Shown: positions 41,899-50,518 of the stretch, piece by piece
How the letters are laid out: each line of letters opens with the position of its first letter
Position numbering within the stretch: position 1 is the stretch's first letter
From: Deltaproteobacteria bacterium HGW-Deltaproteobacteria-15
Lineage (GTDB): Bacteria > Desulfobacterota > DSM-4660 > Desulfatiglandales > HGW-15
DNA length: 64,000 nucleotides
Assembly: GCA_002840535.1 (NCBI GenBank)
Contig: PHBH01000039.1
Span: 1 to 64,000 of the forward strand
Reading direction: 5' to 3'
The notes under the pieces: generated by a model
The model's database searches: none
What the model saw: the letters and a program-made list of their open reading frames with translations, nothing else
Told to the model about the DNA's origin: nothing
Program-made: the position numbers and the translations under genes

Positions 41899-43821
41899 TT
41901 ATACATCTATGATGTTAAGATCGGTCTTGATGCGCTGTTCCCTGCCGTCTTCGTAGGTGATGGTCGTATCCATATGGACTATTTTGTCTTCCGAATACAG
42001 GCCGTCCACAATCAACCTGTATCGATTCTCCACGAAGGCTCTTCTCAGCTTGCTTGTCCTTGTCAGTTCCTCGTCGTCTGCGTCAAAAACCTTGTACAGG
42101 TTTAAGAAGCGATGAATCTTGGCGGGAGTAGGAAGATCCTTGTTCGCCTCGACGATCTGCTTCCGCACCAGTTCCTGGATTTCCGGTTTCTGCGAGAGTT
42201 CCTGATAACTGGTGTAATTGAGTTTTTTTTCGTCGGCCCACTTCCCGCATACCGAGTAGTCGATGCATATGACTGCCGTGATGAACGGCCTTTTGTCGCC
42301 GATAACCCAGACCTCCTGTATGAAGGGGCTGAACTTCAGCCTCGTTTCAAGGTACTGGGGGGAAAAAGGTCTCCCGTCGCTCAGGGTCATGACGTCTTTG
42401 GACCGGTCGAAAACGACCAGGTGGCCGTCTTCATCGATGAACCCTTTGTCTCCCGAATAGAGCCACCCATCCACCAGCGTCTTCCTGGTGGCTTCCTCGT
42501 TTTTGTAGTATCCCTGAAAAACAGAGGGACTCCTCGAAAGTATTTCACCTTCTTCCGTGATTTTCACCTCGGTCTCAGGGATGGGCGTGCCTACGGTATC
42601 GAACTTTACATCGCCGTCCCTGTGAACGATGGAAATGCCCGCGATCTCCGTCTGGCCGTAAATCTGTTTCAGGTTGACGCCGAGGGCGTGGAAGAAACGA
42701 AAATGATCCGGGCCCATGGCCGCACCTCCGGTGTAGGCATGCCGGAGGCGGGACATTCCGAGATGGTCTTTCAGCTTTTTCTGCATGGCCGCGTAGGCCA
42801 GCCAGTGGAGGAGCTTGAAGGAGATGGGGACGGGTTTCTTTTCAAAACGGCAATTGGCAACCTTGTACCCGACCTTTGTGGCGAATTCATAGATCTTTCG
42901 TTTGATCCAGGTGGAATCGATATATTTTACCTGGACCTGCCGAGTCATTCCTTCATAGAGCCTGGGAGGGGCGAACATGACATGAGGTCCGATCTGCCGG
43001 ATATCTTCTCTGGCCGTGGTCGGCTCTTCCGGGAAGTTCAAGGTATAACCTATCTGCAGCCCGCATGAGATTGACATCATCTGTTCGCCGATCCACGCAA
43101 AAGGAAGATAGGAGACGAAATCATCCGTATCATAGCAGGGGTCAACGGACATGAGATTCCTGCCCATGGTGAGCATGTTCCAGTGGCTCAGAAGAGCGCC
43201 TTTGGGCAGGGCTGTGGTCCCGGAGGTATAAAAAAGGAGGCAGATGTCATCGCCGTGTCCCTGGTCGATCAATCTCTCGAACAGCCCGGGATCCTTTTTG
43301 TCCAGATCTCTTCCCCTTTTCTGCAACTCCTTCATGCTGATGAGGCATTCATTCTTGTAGTTTCTCATTCCCTTCGGATCGTCCCAAACGATCTTTTCGA
43401 GCTTGGGACACTGGTCTTTGATGGCCATGGCCTTATCGACCTCTTCCTGGGTTTCTCCCACGAAGAACTTGGCATCCGAATGGTCGATGATGTACTTCAC
43501 TTCCTCCATCATGCAATCCTGAAAGAGCCAGACCCCCACTCCCCCTGCGCAAATCGCGGCCATTTCAGCCCACAATCCTTCAGGCCGGTTGTCCCCGATC
43601 ATGGCGACCTTGTCCCCCTTTGTCAGCCCAAGGCTCACCATTCCGAGACAAAGATATTTCACATTGTCATAGTAATCCTGCCATGTGAAAGGCCGCCAGA
43701 TACCGAACTCCTTTTCCCTCATGGCCACCTTCCTGTCCCCATATTTTCTGCACTGGCTGAGGAAGAGTTTCGGGATTGTGAGATCTTTGGTTATCTCAAG
43801 CGCGAGCGGGGATGCGACCAT
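41899..43821 (-). CDS. AMP-forming acyl-CoA synthetase (long-chain type)
   Basis: ANL-superfamily ligase making acyl-CoA from a carboxylate, ATP and CoA. P-loop FYTSGTTALPKGALLSH, A5 YGQTEIAG, A7 DGWLYSGDKGFIDEDG, A8 DRSKDVMTLSDGRPFSP, and a Lys-containing RTSKLRRAFV near the C-terminus where the adenylation Lys is expected. 640 aa, the length of long-chain types (FACS/ACSL). It lies between livG and livH in a single leftward operon, which points to uptake-coupled activation of the imported acid. Substrate not determinable. Confidence 0.9.
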   Translation of the reverse strand: MVASPLALEITKDLTIPKLFLSQCRKYGDRKVAMREKEFGIWRPFTWQDYYDNVKYLCLGMVSLGLTKGDKVAMIGDNRPEGLWAEMAAICAGGVGVWLFQDCMMEEVKYIIDHSDAKFFVGETQEEVDKAMAIKDQCPKLEKIVWDDPKGMRNYKNECLISMKELQKRGRDLDKKDPGLFERLIDQGHGDDICLLFYTSGTTALPKGALLSHWNMLTMGRNLMSVDPCYDTDDFVSYLPFAWIGEQMMSISCGLQIGYTLNFPEEPTTAREDIRQIGPHVMFAPPRLYEGMTRQVQVKYIDSTWIKRKIYEFATKVGYKVANCRFEKKPVPISFKLLHWLAYAAMQKKLKDHLGMSRLRHAYTGGAAMGPDHFRFFHALGVNLKQIYGQTEIAGISIVHRDGDVKFDTVGTPIPETEVKITEEGEILSRSPSVFQGYYKNEEATRKTLVDGWLYSGDKGFIDEDGHLVVFDRSKDVMTLSDGRPFSPQYLETRLKFSPFIQEVWVIGDKRPFITAVICIDYSVCGKWADEKKLNYTSYQELSQKPEIQELVRKQIVEANKDLPTPAKIHRFLNLYKVFDADDEELTRTSKLRRAFVENRYRLIVDGLYSEDKIVHMDTTITYEDGREQRIKTDLNIIDV

Positions 43822-43829
43822 CTGCCTTA

Positions 43830-44651
43830 CTACCTCCTTGAGGCATAGAGATCCTCTTCACCCAGGTAAGCCTTGATCACTTCCTGGTTCGACTGGACTT
43901 CCTTCGGGGTTCCGTCAACGATCTTGTTGCCGAAATTAAGGACGAACACGCGATTGGAGATATCCATGACAACACCCATATCGTGCTCCACCAGGATGCA
44001 TGTCACTTTCCAACGGGCCTCCTCATTGATGTCCAGAATGAAGCGGGCCATGTCTTCCACTTCTTCGAGATTTAAACCGGCGAGCGGCTCGTCCAGCAGG
44101 AGCAGTTCGGGCTCCAGGGCAAGCGCCCTCCCGAGTTCCACCCGTTTCTGAAGCCCGTAAGGGAGCATATGAACCGTCTGGTTCCTGATGCTCTCTATCT
44201 CAAGCAGATCGATGATCTCCTCCTCGATGAACTTTCGGGATTGCAGTTCCTCACGCTTGGTCTTTCCTATGTAGATGGACCCGCTCAGGACCCCGGAGTT
44301 TAAATGGATGTGCCTGCCAAGGCGGATGTTGTCCAACACGGTCATGCCGCCGAAAAGCTCTATCTTCTGAAAAGTCCGTGAAAGCCCCAGTTCCGCTCGC
44401 TGGTGAGGCTTGAGGTGGGTGATGTCCTGGCCTTTGAAGTAGACTCGACCTTTTTGAGGTCTGTAGAGCCCATTGATGCAGTTCATCATGACGGTCTTAC
44501 CGGCGCCGTTCGGGCCGATAATGGAATGGATTTCTCCTTTTCTCACCTCGAGGTCAACACCGGCAAGGGCAGCGACCCTGCCGAAAAACATGTGTATGTT
44601 CTCAAGTCTCAGGATTGTTTCGCCCTCCTGGGGCGCAGGGAGGTGAGTCAT
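43830..44651 (-). CDS. livG: branched-chain-type ABC transporter ATP-binding protein LivG
   Basis: First gene of the leftward operon. Walker A IIGPNGAGKTVMMNCI, LivG-type insert with LSRTFQKIELFGGMTVLDNIRLGRH, a divergent signature LPYGLQKRVELGRAL (normally LSGG-like, here LPYG as is common in LivG), Walker B ELLLLDEPLAGLN, H-loop LVEHDMGVV. 273 aa. Nine bases separate it from the ligase gene. Confidence 0.92.
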   Translation of the reverse strand: MTHLPAPQEGETILRLENIHMFFGRVAALAGVDLEVRKGEIHSIIGPNGAGKTVMMNCINGLYRPQKGRVYFKGQDITHLKPHQRAELGLSRTFQKIELFGGMTVLDNIRLGRHIHLNSGVLSGSIYIGKTKREELQSRKFIEEEIIDLLEIESIRNQTVHMLPYGLQKRVELGRALALEPELLLLDEPLAGLNLEEVEDMARFILDINEEARWKVTCILVEHDMGVVMDISNRVFVLNFGNKIVDGTPKEVQSNQEVIKAYLGEEDLYASRR

Positions 44652-44783
44652 ATACGCCGGTGCCTCCAGCTTGATTTCCTTTTGGTTCGTTAGGGAGAGA
44701 TAGTAAAAATGGAAGGAAAGTGCATTAACTTAGTAGTCTTTACTTTTTTGATTTTTTCTTGTCAACTCAAAATTAAAAAATTG

Positions 44784-44842
44784 GTAACACTTAAGCTTTA
44801 GAGAATTCAAACAACCATCAAAGTTTCATAGAGCTAAAATAT
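44784..44842. mobile_element. degenerate relative of the 62-bp palindromic element
   Basis: The left end reads GTAACACTTAAGCTTTAGAG and the right end TTTCATAGAGCTAAAATAT. The right arm contains the complement of TTTAGCTCTATGAAAC, identical to the left arm of the element at 23464-23525. Arms no longer pair well and there is no target duplication, so this is an old copy. It supplies the stop TAG of the leftward HD-domain gene (44834-44836). Confidence 0.65.
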
Positions 44843-46015
44843 GGATGTGTTCATCTGCGGGATGAGATGCCGGTGGCATTGTGAGAGAAAAAAATCATCG
44901 GTCATTCCGGAGATGAAATCCCTCACAACTCCTGCGGGGGTAGTGTTTGCCGTGTAAGCAGGCGACATGCCTGCCAGAAATTCCCCGTAGACCTCGGACT
45001 CCTCGTCCCCTTTTTCCACATCGGACAGATATTTTTCAAAGAGCAGTCTGAACATGAGCCTGATCTTGGGGCTCTGACGCTTCACCTTCTCGTGGGTGTA
45101 TATATGCATGTAGTTGAAATCTTTGAGTGTTTTTAGGGCGCCGGCGATTTCGGGAGTGAAGGAGACGAATGGCTGGTCGAGACTCCCGGCAACGAGGTCC
45201 TCCACGAGACTGTAGACGATCGTCCCATTGGTTTCCCCGAGCAATGCCCTGCAATCCTGCGGCAAGTCGCTTCTGGATATGAGTCCGAGTCGTATGGCAT
45301 CTTCAATGTCGCGACCGACGTAGCTGATTGAATCCGCCATCCTGACCACACAACCTTCCAGGGTCATGGGTCTTCCATCTCCGGGGGGACCATCCTCCCT
45401 TTCCTTCATCTCGCGCTCAAGCACGGCGAAGCTTTTCTCCTGAAAAGGATGCAGCGCCTGAGCATGCATTTCCCCATCATGAGAAAGTATTCCGTCCAAC
45501 ACCTGAAGCGAGAGGTTCCACCCGATTCCCTTTCTTTCGATCATGTCCAGGAATCGGACCCCCTGCACGTTATGAGAGAAGCAGCCAAGCCCATGCGCCC
45601 TGGACAGTTCGGAGAGGAACGTCTCCCCATCATGCCCGAAAGGGGTGTGTCCGATATCATGACCAAGAGCGATCGCATCGATGAGGTCCTCGTTGAGTCG
45701 AAGCAGTCTCCCTATTGTTCTGGCGATCTTCGAGACGAGCTGAACGTGAAGAACCCGGTGGGTGATGTGATCGTTCTTGATGAGATAAAATACCTGGGTC
45801 TTGTCAATGTAACGGCTGTACGCGAGAGAATGAAGAATCCGGTCCCCATCAAGGGAAAAATTTTGCCTGTGGCCGGAAACGACCTTTTCTTCCGGCTTTC
45901 TCCTGATGGCTCGGCTGCTGGGACAGGCCCACGGAGACATCCGCTCCGTTTCGCTCCTGTCCAGTTCATTTCTGATCCGATTAAGACAATCCTGTTTCTG
46001 CACTTGAAATCCCAA
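44834..46015 (-). CDS. dgt: HD-domain deoxynucleotide triphosphohydrolase (dGTPase-like)
   Basis: dNTP triphosphohydrolase family. HD-domain metal motif: THRVLHVQLVSKIAR, then LGHDIGHTPFGHDGE with the catalytic His/Asp, and a later MADSISYVGRDIEDAI. The N-terminal RILHSLAYSRYIDKTQVF matches the family start RRLQDKTQVF loosely. 393 aa. It hydrolyses dNTPs to nucleoside and triphosphate; which dNTP is uncertain. The start at 46015 lacks a clear ribosome site; MSPWACP downstream is an alternative. Confidence 0.85.
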   Translation of the reverse strand: MGFQVQKQDCLNRIRNELDRSETERMSPWACPSSRAIRRKPEEKVVSGHRQNFSLDGDRILHSLAYSRYIDKTQVFYLIKNDHITHRVLHVQLVSKIARTIGRLLRLNEDLIDAIALGHDIGHTPFGHDGETFLSELSRAHGLGCFSHNVQGVRFLDMIERKGIGWNLSLQVLDGILSHDGEMHAQALHPFQEKSFAVLEREMKEREDGPPGDGRPMTLEGCVVRMADSISYVGRDIEDAIRLGLISRSDLPQDCRALLGETNGTIVYSLVEDLVAGSLDQPFVSFTPEIAGALKTLKDFNYMHIYTHEKVKRQSPKIRLMFRLLFEKYLSDVEKGDEESEVYGEFLAGMSPAYTANTTPAGVVRDFISGMTDDFFLSQCHRHLIPQMNTSIF

Positions 46016-46042
46016 TGCAGGCCTGCCGGCCGCAACCCAGTA

Positions 46043-46165
46043 GGTGTCGGGTGTCAGTGTTCAGGTTTCAGGGTTCGGGGTTTGCTGACACCTGACACCT
46101 GAAACCTGATCCCAGCTTGCTCATCTACCCATCTTGCGAAGAAATTTTACACTCAGAATTTAATC
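46043..46165 (+). repeat. ~120-bp dispersed element, copy B
   Basis: Same element as 25981-26100 in opposite orientation: starts GGTGTCGGGTGTCAGTGTTC, followed by an inverted CTGACACCTGACACCTGAAA block, then GCTCATCT, CATCTTGCGAAGAA, TTTACACTCAGAAT. It ends on the stop codon of the small leftward gene at 46160 and begins just before the start of the dgt-like gene, whose promoter it may replace. Confidence 0.85.
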
Positions 46166-46402
46166 CTTTTCGGTCTTGGATCTCAATTCCTTCCAGATGT
46201 TCTTCCCCCTTCGAAGAAGGATCTCATGAACCTGGTCCGTGATCGCCCTGCCTTGATCTTTCAATTGATCATCGGCAGGCGGGGTCTTCCCCTCCTTCCT
46301 GTACTTCCAACGGAGGAGAGATTCGGTAAGCCTGGCTTCCACGTTCTGCGCCATTTTCGCCAGGGACTCCGTTTCCTTTTCTTGTTTCTTTTTGTCTTCC
46401 AT
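46160..46402 (-). CDS. small charged hypothetical protein
   Basis: About 80 aa from ATG 46402 (MEDKKKQEKETESLAKMAQNV). Highly charged, predicted helical, with a second half TDQVHEILLRRGKNIWKELRS. Not recognised. Could be a real small helical protein; ribosome site is weak, and the longer frame to 46441 adds 13 codons. Its stop lies at the edge of dispersed element copy B. Confidence 0.55.
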   Translation of the reverse strand: MEDKKKQEKETESLAKMAQNVEARLTESLLRWKYRKEGKTPPADDQLKDQGRAITDQVHEILLRRGKNIWKELRSKTEKD

Positions 46403-46486
46403 TCCGCACCGGGGTGGATTGACCGCTTTCGACGGCCGCATTTTGGTGTTAATATAACGGAAATGGTTTTCGAGGGCAATGGGCCA

Positions 46487-46745
46487 GAAGACAAGACAGA
46501 AGACAGAGGTCAGAGGTCAGAGGACAGAAGACAGAAGACAGAATGCAGGGCGTTTGAGTTATATTCGGGGTGACGACTTTCGACGTTCAATGTTGACACC
46601 CCTGTAAAAAGTCGAAAACACCCTTTTATCGTCATCCCGGCCCCGCACTTGATGCGGGGCCGGAATGACGACTTTTTACGAGATTGTCAACGTTCAATGT
46701 TCACCGCAACCGATCCTCTTCTGACTCCTGTCTCCTGTCCTCAGG
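46487..46745. repeat. composite element: inverted CTGTCTTCTG word arms around a REP-like core
   Basis: The left arm 46487-46550 is made of AGAAGACAGAGGTCAGAGG words; the right arm 46715-46745 carries the inverse CTTCTGACTCCTGTCTCCTG. The core at 46604-46679 has 11-bp ends GTAAAAAGTCG/CGACTTTTTAC around the hairpin 46630-46670 (CGTCATCCCGGCCCCGCA with GATGCGGGGCCGGAATGACG). CGTTCAATGTT occurs directly on both sides of the core. No gene in 46403-46750. Confidence 0.75.
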
Positions 46746-46753
46746 GTTTTTAC

Positions 46754-46782
46754 TTGAAAAGAATAAGTTCATGAGTTATAAA
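46754..46782 (+). promoter_or_regulatory. sigma-70-type promoter of the rpsB operon
   Basis: TTGAAA (46754-46759) and TATAAA (46777-46782) are separated by 17 bases, close to consensus. It lies directly after the composite repeat and ~215 bases upstream of rpsB; the long leader contains a hairpin AGCCACATGATGTGGCT at about 46812-46828 and could serve S2 autoregulation, as known in other bacteria (inference). Confidence 0.75.
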
Positions 46783-46997
46783 CAAAAATTTGGTTTTGAA
46801 TGATCTTGGATGAGCCACATGATGTGGCTTGCAGCGTTAAACCAGAAAATCCGCACGCTCAGACGAGACCCCGGTGCCATAGGTATTATGGAACATTCTG
46901 GGCGGAGGAACAACCAGGGCCGGGAGCGCCCATCCGCAGGCCGGTTTGAAGCTTCTGCAGATGCGCACCTTAGGCCTCCGGAATCAAGGAGGAATGA

Positions 46998-47846
46998 ATG
47001 GCAGTATCGATCACAATGAAAGAGTTGCTCGAGGCGGGTGTCCATTTCGGGCACCAGACAAGGCGATGGAATCCGAAAATGAAACCCTACATTTTCGGAT
47101 CCCGCAACGGAATCCATATCGTGGATCTGCAGAAGACGGTGAGCCTTTTTGCAGTGGCGTACGATTTCGTGGTCCGTACGGTAGCGGACGGGTATTCGGT
47201 TCTTTTCGTCGGGACAAAGAAGCAGGCTCATGATTCCATTGTCGAAGAGAGCGAGCGCTGCGGCATGTTCAACGTCGTGAACCGATGGCTCGGCGGGACC
47301 CTGACCAATTTTCAGACCATTCGCAAAAGCATCGGCAGGCTCAAGGAATTGGAGGCGATGCAGGCGGACGGCACTATCAACCGCTACACCAAGAAGGAAG
47401 CTCTGATGATGATGAAGGAGCACGTGAAGCTTGAGAGGAACCTTGGCGGGATCAAGGATATGGACGAGCTTCCCGGAGCGGTTTTCATCGTGGATCCCAA
47501 GAAAGAGACCATAGCCGTAAGCGAGGCCAGGAAGCTGGGGATACCGATAGTGGCTATTGGAGATACGAACTGCGATCCCGATGAAATTGACTATATCATA
47601 CCCGGCAATGACGATGCGATCAGGGCCATCCGACTCATCTGCGCGAAAATCGCAAACGCCTGCATAGAAGGCCACAACATTGCTGAAGAGAAGTTGAGAG
47701 CGACTGCAGAGGTCAAGGAAGAGGCCGGATCTGAAAAGCCGGAGCCCGGCAAACCGTCCGAGGGCGAGGGAAAAGGGCCGGAGATCATTTTCGTGTCGAA
47801 AAAGGACGAAGCAGCTCTAGAAGAAAACAAATCGGAGGAGTCGTAA
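46998..47846 (+). CDS. rpsB: 30S ribosomal protein S2
   Basis: Starts [31 protein letters not shown], the family signature, with [30 protein letters not shown] and [24 protein letters not shown] in order. 282 aa including a Glu/Lys-rich C-terminal tail of about 50 residues beyond the core. AAGGAGG precedes ATG 46998. First gene of the translation-envelope operon. Confidence 0.97.
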   Translation: MAVSITMKELLEAGVHFGHQTRRWNPKMKPYIFGSRNGIHIVDLQKTVSLFAVAYDFVVRTVADGYSVLFVGTKKQAHDSIVEESERCGMFNVVNRWLGGTLTNFQTIRKSIGRLKELEAMQADGTINRYTKKEALMMMKEHVKLERNLGGIKDMDELPGAVFIVDPKKETIAVSEARKLGIPIVAIGDTNCDPDEIDYIIPGNDDAIRAIRLICAKIANACIEGHNIAEEKLRATAEVKEEAGSEKPEPGKPSEGEGKGPEIIFVSKKDEAALEENKSEES

Positions 47847-47847
47847 A

Positions 47848-48450
47848 TTGGAAATCAGCGCAGCTTTGGTAAAAGAATTGAGGGAGAAGACGGGTGTGGG
47901 AATGATGGACTGCAAGAAGGCCCTCGCGGAAACCGGAGGGCAGATCGAGCAGGCTATCGACTACCTTAGAAAGAAGGGAATCGCCACAGCCCAGAAGCGA
48001 GGCGGAAGAGCGACGACCGAAGGGCAGGTGCAGTCCTACATCCATGCGGGCGGAAAAATCGGCGTGCTGGTGGAAGTGAATTCAGAGACGGATTTCACTG
48101 GAAAAACACCCGATTTTACCGAATTCGTCAAGAGCATCGCCATGCAGATTGCCGCTACCAACCCGTTGTCCGTCGACCGGGCAGGGCTGCCTCCTGCCGT
48201 GGTGGAGAGGGAGAAGGACATCTACTTCACCCAGGCAAAGGAGTCGGGGAAACCGGAAAAGGTCCATGAGAAAATCGTGGAAGGGAAGCTGAAGAAGTTC
48301 TACTCCGAGGTCTGTCTGCTCGAACAGCCTTTTGTAAAGAACCCGGACATTACGGTCCAGGATCTGGTCAACGAGATGATGGCCAAGACAGGGGAGAATA
48401 TCGTGGTGAGAAGATTCTCGCGCTTCCAGCTGGGAGAGGCGGATGCCTGA
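47848..48450 (+). CDS. tsf: elongation factor Ts
   Basis: Guanine-nucleotide exchange factor for EF-Tu. N-terminal UBA-like VKELREKTGVGMMDCKKAL, then the TDF motif in VNSETDFTGKTPDF. About 200 aa, the short form with a single dimerisation subdomain. The start is TTG 47848, with GGAGG nine bases upstream and no in-frame ATG in reach; it follows the rpsB stop by one base. Overlaps pyrH by eight bases. Confidence 0.95.
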   Translation: MEISAALVKELREKTGVGMMDCKKALAETGGQIEQAIDYLRKKGIATAQKRGGRATTEGQVQSYIHAGGKIGVLVEVNSETDFTGKTPDFTEFVKSIAMQIAATNPLSVDRAGLPPAVVEREKDIYFTQAKESGKPEKVHEKIVEGKLKKFYSEVCLLEQPFVKNPDITVQDLVNEMMAKTGENIVVRRFSRFQLGEADA

Positions 48451-49168
48451 TCGCCAGGTACGTTACCGGAGGATCCTTCTCAAGCTGAGTGGTGAAGCCC
48501 TTGTGGGCGCCGAGGGATTCGGGATCGACCCTGCTGTCCTCAAGCGGGTCGCTTCCGATCTCCTTGAGGTCCATAGCATGGGCGTACAAACGTCCGTGGT
48601 AATCGGAGGCGGTAATATTTTCAGAGGATTGCACGCATCCGAATACGGCCTCACAAGGGTTCCTGCCGATCAGATGGGCATGCTCGCCACCGTCATCAAT
48701 GCCATTGCTCTCGGCGAAGTGGTGAACAGCCTTGGCGGAGAGGCCAGGGTCATGTCCGCGATCGATATGAACAAGATCAGCGAGCCCTATGTCAGGGGCA
48801 AGGCCCTCAATCACCTCAAAGAGAGGAGAATCGTCATCTTCGGGGCCGGCACAGGGAATCCTTACTTCAGCACAGATACCGCAGCGGCGCTTCGCGCCAT
48901 GGAAATGGGAGCGGAAGTGCTCCTCAAGGCGACCAAGGTCGACGGTGTGTATCCCGATGATCCGGTGGAGGATCCTTCGGCAAAACCCTTCTTGAAGCTC
49001 ACCTATCAGGAAATGTTGAAACGGAATCTGCGGGTGATGGACATGACCGCAGTGACGCTTGCCATGGGGCAGAACCTGCCCATCATCGTATTCAATCTCA
49101 GGAAAGAAGGATCCATCCAGAATGTCGTTCTGGGGGAAAGAGTGGGCACTCTTATTTCAGGGGAATAG
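48443..49168 (+). CDS. pyrH: UMP kinase
   Basis: Hexameric bacterial UMP kinase of the amino-acid kinase fold, UMP to UDP. RILLKLSGEAL at the N-terminus, VIGGGNIFRG, ADQMGMLATVINAIAL, FGAGTGNPYFSTDTAAALRA, and KATKVDGVYPDDP are all conserved. 241 aa. Four bases upstream of frr, in the usual order. Confidence 0.97.
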   Translation: MPDRQVRYRRILLKLSGEALVGAEGFGIDPAVLKRVASDLLEVHSMGVQTSVVIGGGNIFRGLHASEYGLTRVPADQMGMLATVINAIALGEVVNSLGGEARVMSAIDMNKISEPYVRGKALNHLKERRIVIFGAGTGNPYFSTDTAAALRAMEMGAEVLLKATKVDGVYPDDPVEDPSAKPFLKLTYQEMLKRNLRVMDMTAVTLAMGQNLPIIVFNLRKEGSIQNVVLGERVGTLISGE

Positions 49169-49171
49169 GAG

Positions 49172-49729
49172 ATGAAAGACGAAATCCTGGCGGAATGCCG
49201 CGATAAAATGGCCAAGGCGATTCAAGCGCTCAAGAAAGACTTCATGAGGATTCGAACGGGAAGAGCCTCGACAGCACTGCTGGACGGAATAAAGGTGCAC
49301 TGCTACGACACCCAGATGCCGATCGATCAGGTGGCCTCCCTCTCCACGCCGGAGAGCCGTCTGATCACGATCAAACCCTGGGATCAGACCATCATCGGGG
49401 AGATCGAGAAGAGCATTTTGAAGTCGGAACTCGGACTGACCCCGATGAATGATGGTAAGATGATCAGAATTCCCATCCCCCCGCTTACGGAGCAGAGGAG
49501 GAAGGAACTCGCAAAGCTCGCAAAGAAAATGGGCGAGGAAAGCAAGATCATCATACGCAACCAGAGACGCGAAGCAAACGAGCTGTTCAAGGATTTGAAA
49601 AACGAGAAGGAGATTTCGGAAGACGAGTTCTTCAAGTGCCAGGAAGAGGTGCAGAAGATCACGGATGAATTTATCAAAAAGGTGGATGAAGTGAGCGCCG
49701 ACAAGGAAAAGGAAATCCTCGAGTTCTGA
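49172..49729 (+). CDS. frr: ribosome recycling factor
   Basis: Splits post-termination ribosomes with EF-G. Features RIRTGRASTALLDGIKV, YDTQMPIDQVASLSTPESR, IKPWDQTIIGEIEKSI and the two long helices with QRRKELAKLAKKMGEE. 185 aa, normal. Ribosome site AATAGGAG precedes the ATG. Confidence 0.97.
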   Translation: MKDEILAECRDKMAKAIQALKKDFMRIRTGRASTALLDGIKVHCYDTQMPIDQVASLSTPESRLITIKPWDQTIIGEIEKSILKSELGLTPMNDGKMIRIPIPPLTEQRRKELAKLAKKMGEESKIIIRNQRREANELFKDLKNEKEISEDEFFKCQEEVQKITDEFIKKVDEVSADKEKEILEF

Positions 49730-49756
49730 GAAGTTGCTGAAAATCGCTCAAATAAT

Positions 49757-50488
49757 ATGGATCCCTTGAAATTACCCAGACACGTGGCCATTATCATGGA
49801 TGGGAATGGCCGTTGGGCGAAAAAGAAGACCATGAACCGCATTCGGGGCCATGAAGAAGGAACCAAATCGGTCAGGGAGATTGTTCGCACCACTCGAGAG
49901 CTTGGCATCCCGTGGCTCACGCTGTATGCGTTTTCCGAGGAGAACTGGAAGAGACCCCGGTATGAGATCGAAGCCCTGATGAGAATTCTGAAACGGTTTC
50001 TCAAGGGTGAACTGGCGGAAATGCTGGAGAACGGAATCAGGCTTCGCGCAATAGGAAGTATTCACAAGCTTCCTAAAGATGTGAGGGATCTCCTCCAGAA
50101 AACAATTGAGAAAACCGCTGCGGGCAAGAACCTTGTTTTGACCCTTGCACTCAGCTATGGCGGTCGTCAGGAACTGACCGATGCCATGAAGAAGATCGGC
50201 AGGAGGATAAAGAGCGGGGAGATCGGTGTAGAACAGATAGACGAGCAGCTCATTTCCGATTCCCTTTATGAGTCCGGCATGCCGGACCCGGATCTCCTCA
50301 TCCGCACCAGCGGAGAGAACCGGGTCAGCAATTTCCTTCTGTGGCAGATCGCGTACACCGAGTTCTATGTGACCCCAACCCAGTGGCCCGACTTTAGAAA
50401 GGGAGAGTACCTCAAGGCCATAGAAGACTACCAGGGAAGGGAGAGACGATTCGGGGCCACCGGGGAGCAACTCGCCGCGGGTCAATGA
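49757..50488 (+). CDS. uppS: isoprenyl transferase (undecaprenyl diphosphate synthase)
   Basis: cis-Prenyltransferase making the C55 lipid carrier for cell-wall polymers. Motif HVAIIMDGNGRWAKK with the catalytic Asp, then TLYAFSEENWKRP, LALSYGGRQEL and the C-terminal DLLIRTSGENRVSNFLLWQIAYTEFY. 243 aa. Second gene of the isoprenoid/envelope part of the operon, matching the downstream dxr that supplies its substrate. Confidence 0.96.
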   Translation: MDPLKLPRHVAIIMDGNGRWAKKKTMNRIRGHEEGTKSVREIVRTTRELGIPWLTLYAFSEENWKRPRYEIEALMRILKRFLKGELAEMLENGIRLRAIGSIHKLPKDVRDLLQKTIEKTAAGKNLVLTLALSYGGRQELTDAMKKIGRRIKSGEIGVEQIDEQLISDSLYESGMPDPDLLIRTSGENRVSNFLLWQIAYTEFYVTPTQWPDFRKGEYLKAIEDYQGRERRFGATGEQLAAGQ

Positions 50489-50518
50489 TGCGGAGGTGAA
50501 CCCTGAACCTGTAAACCT

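Noticed and set aside
46776-47675. Long reverse-strand ORF across rpsB
   Set aside because: It is antisense to a certain ribosomal protein gene and has no family character; a codon-bias shadow.
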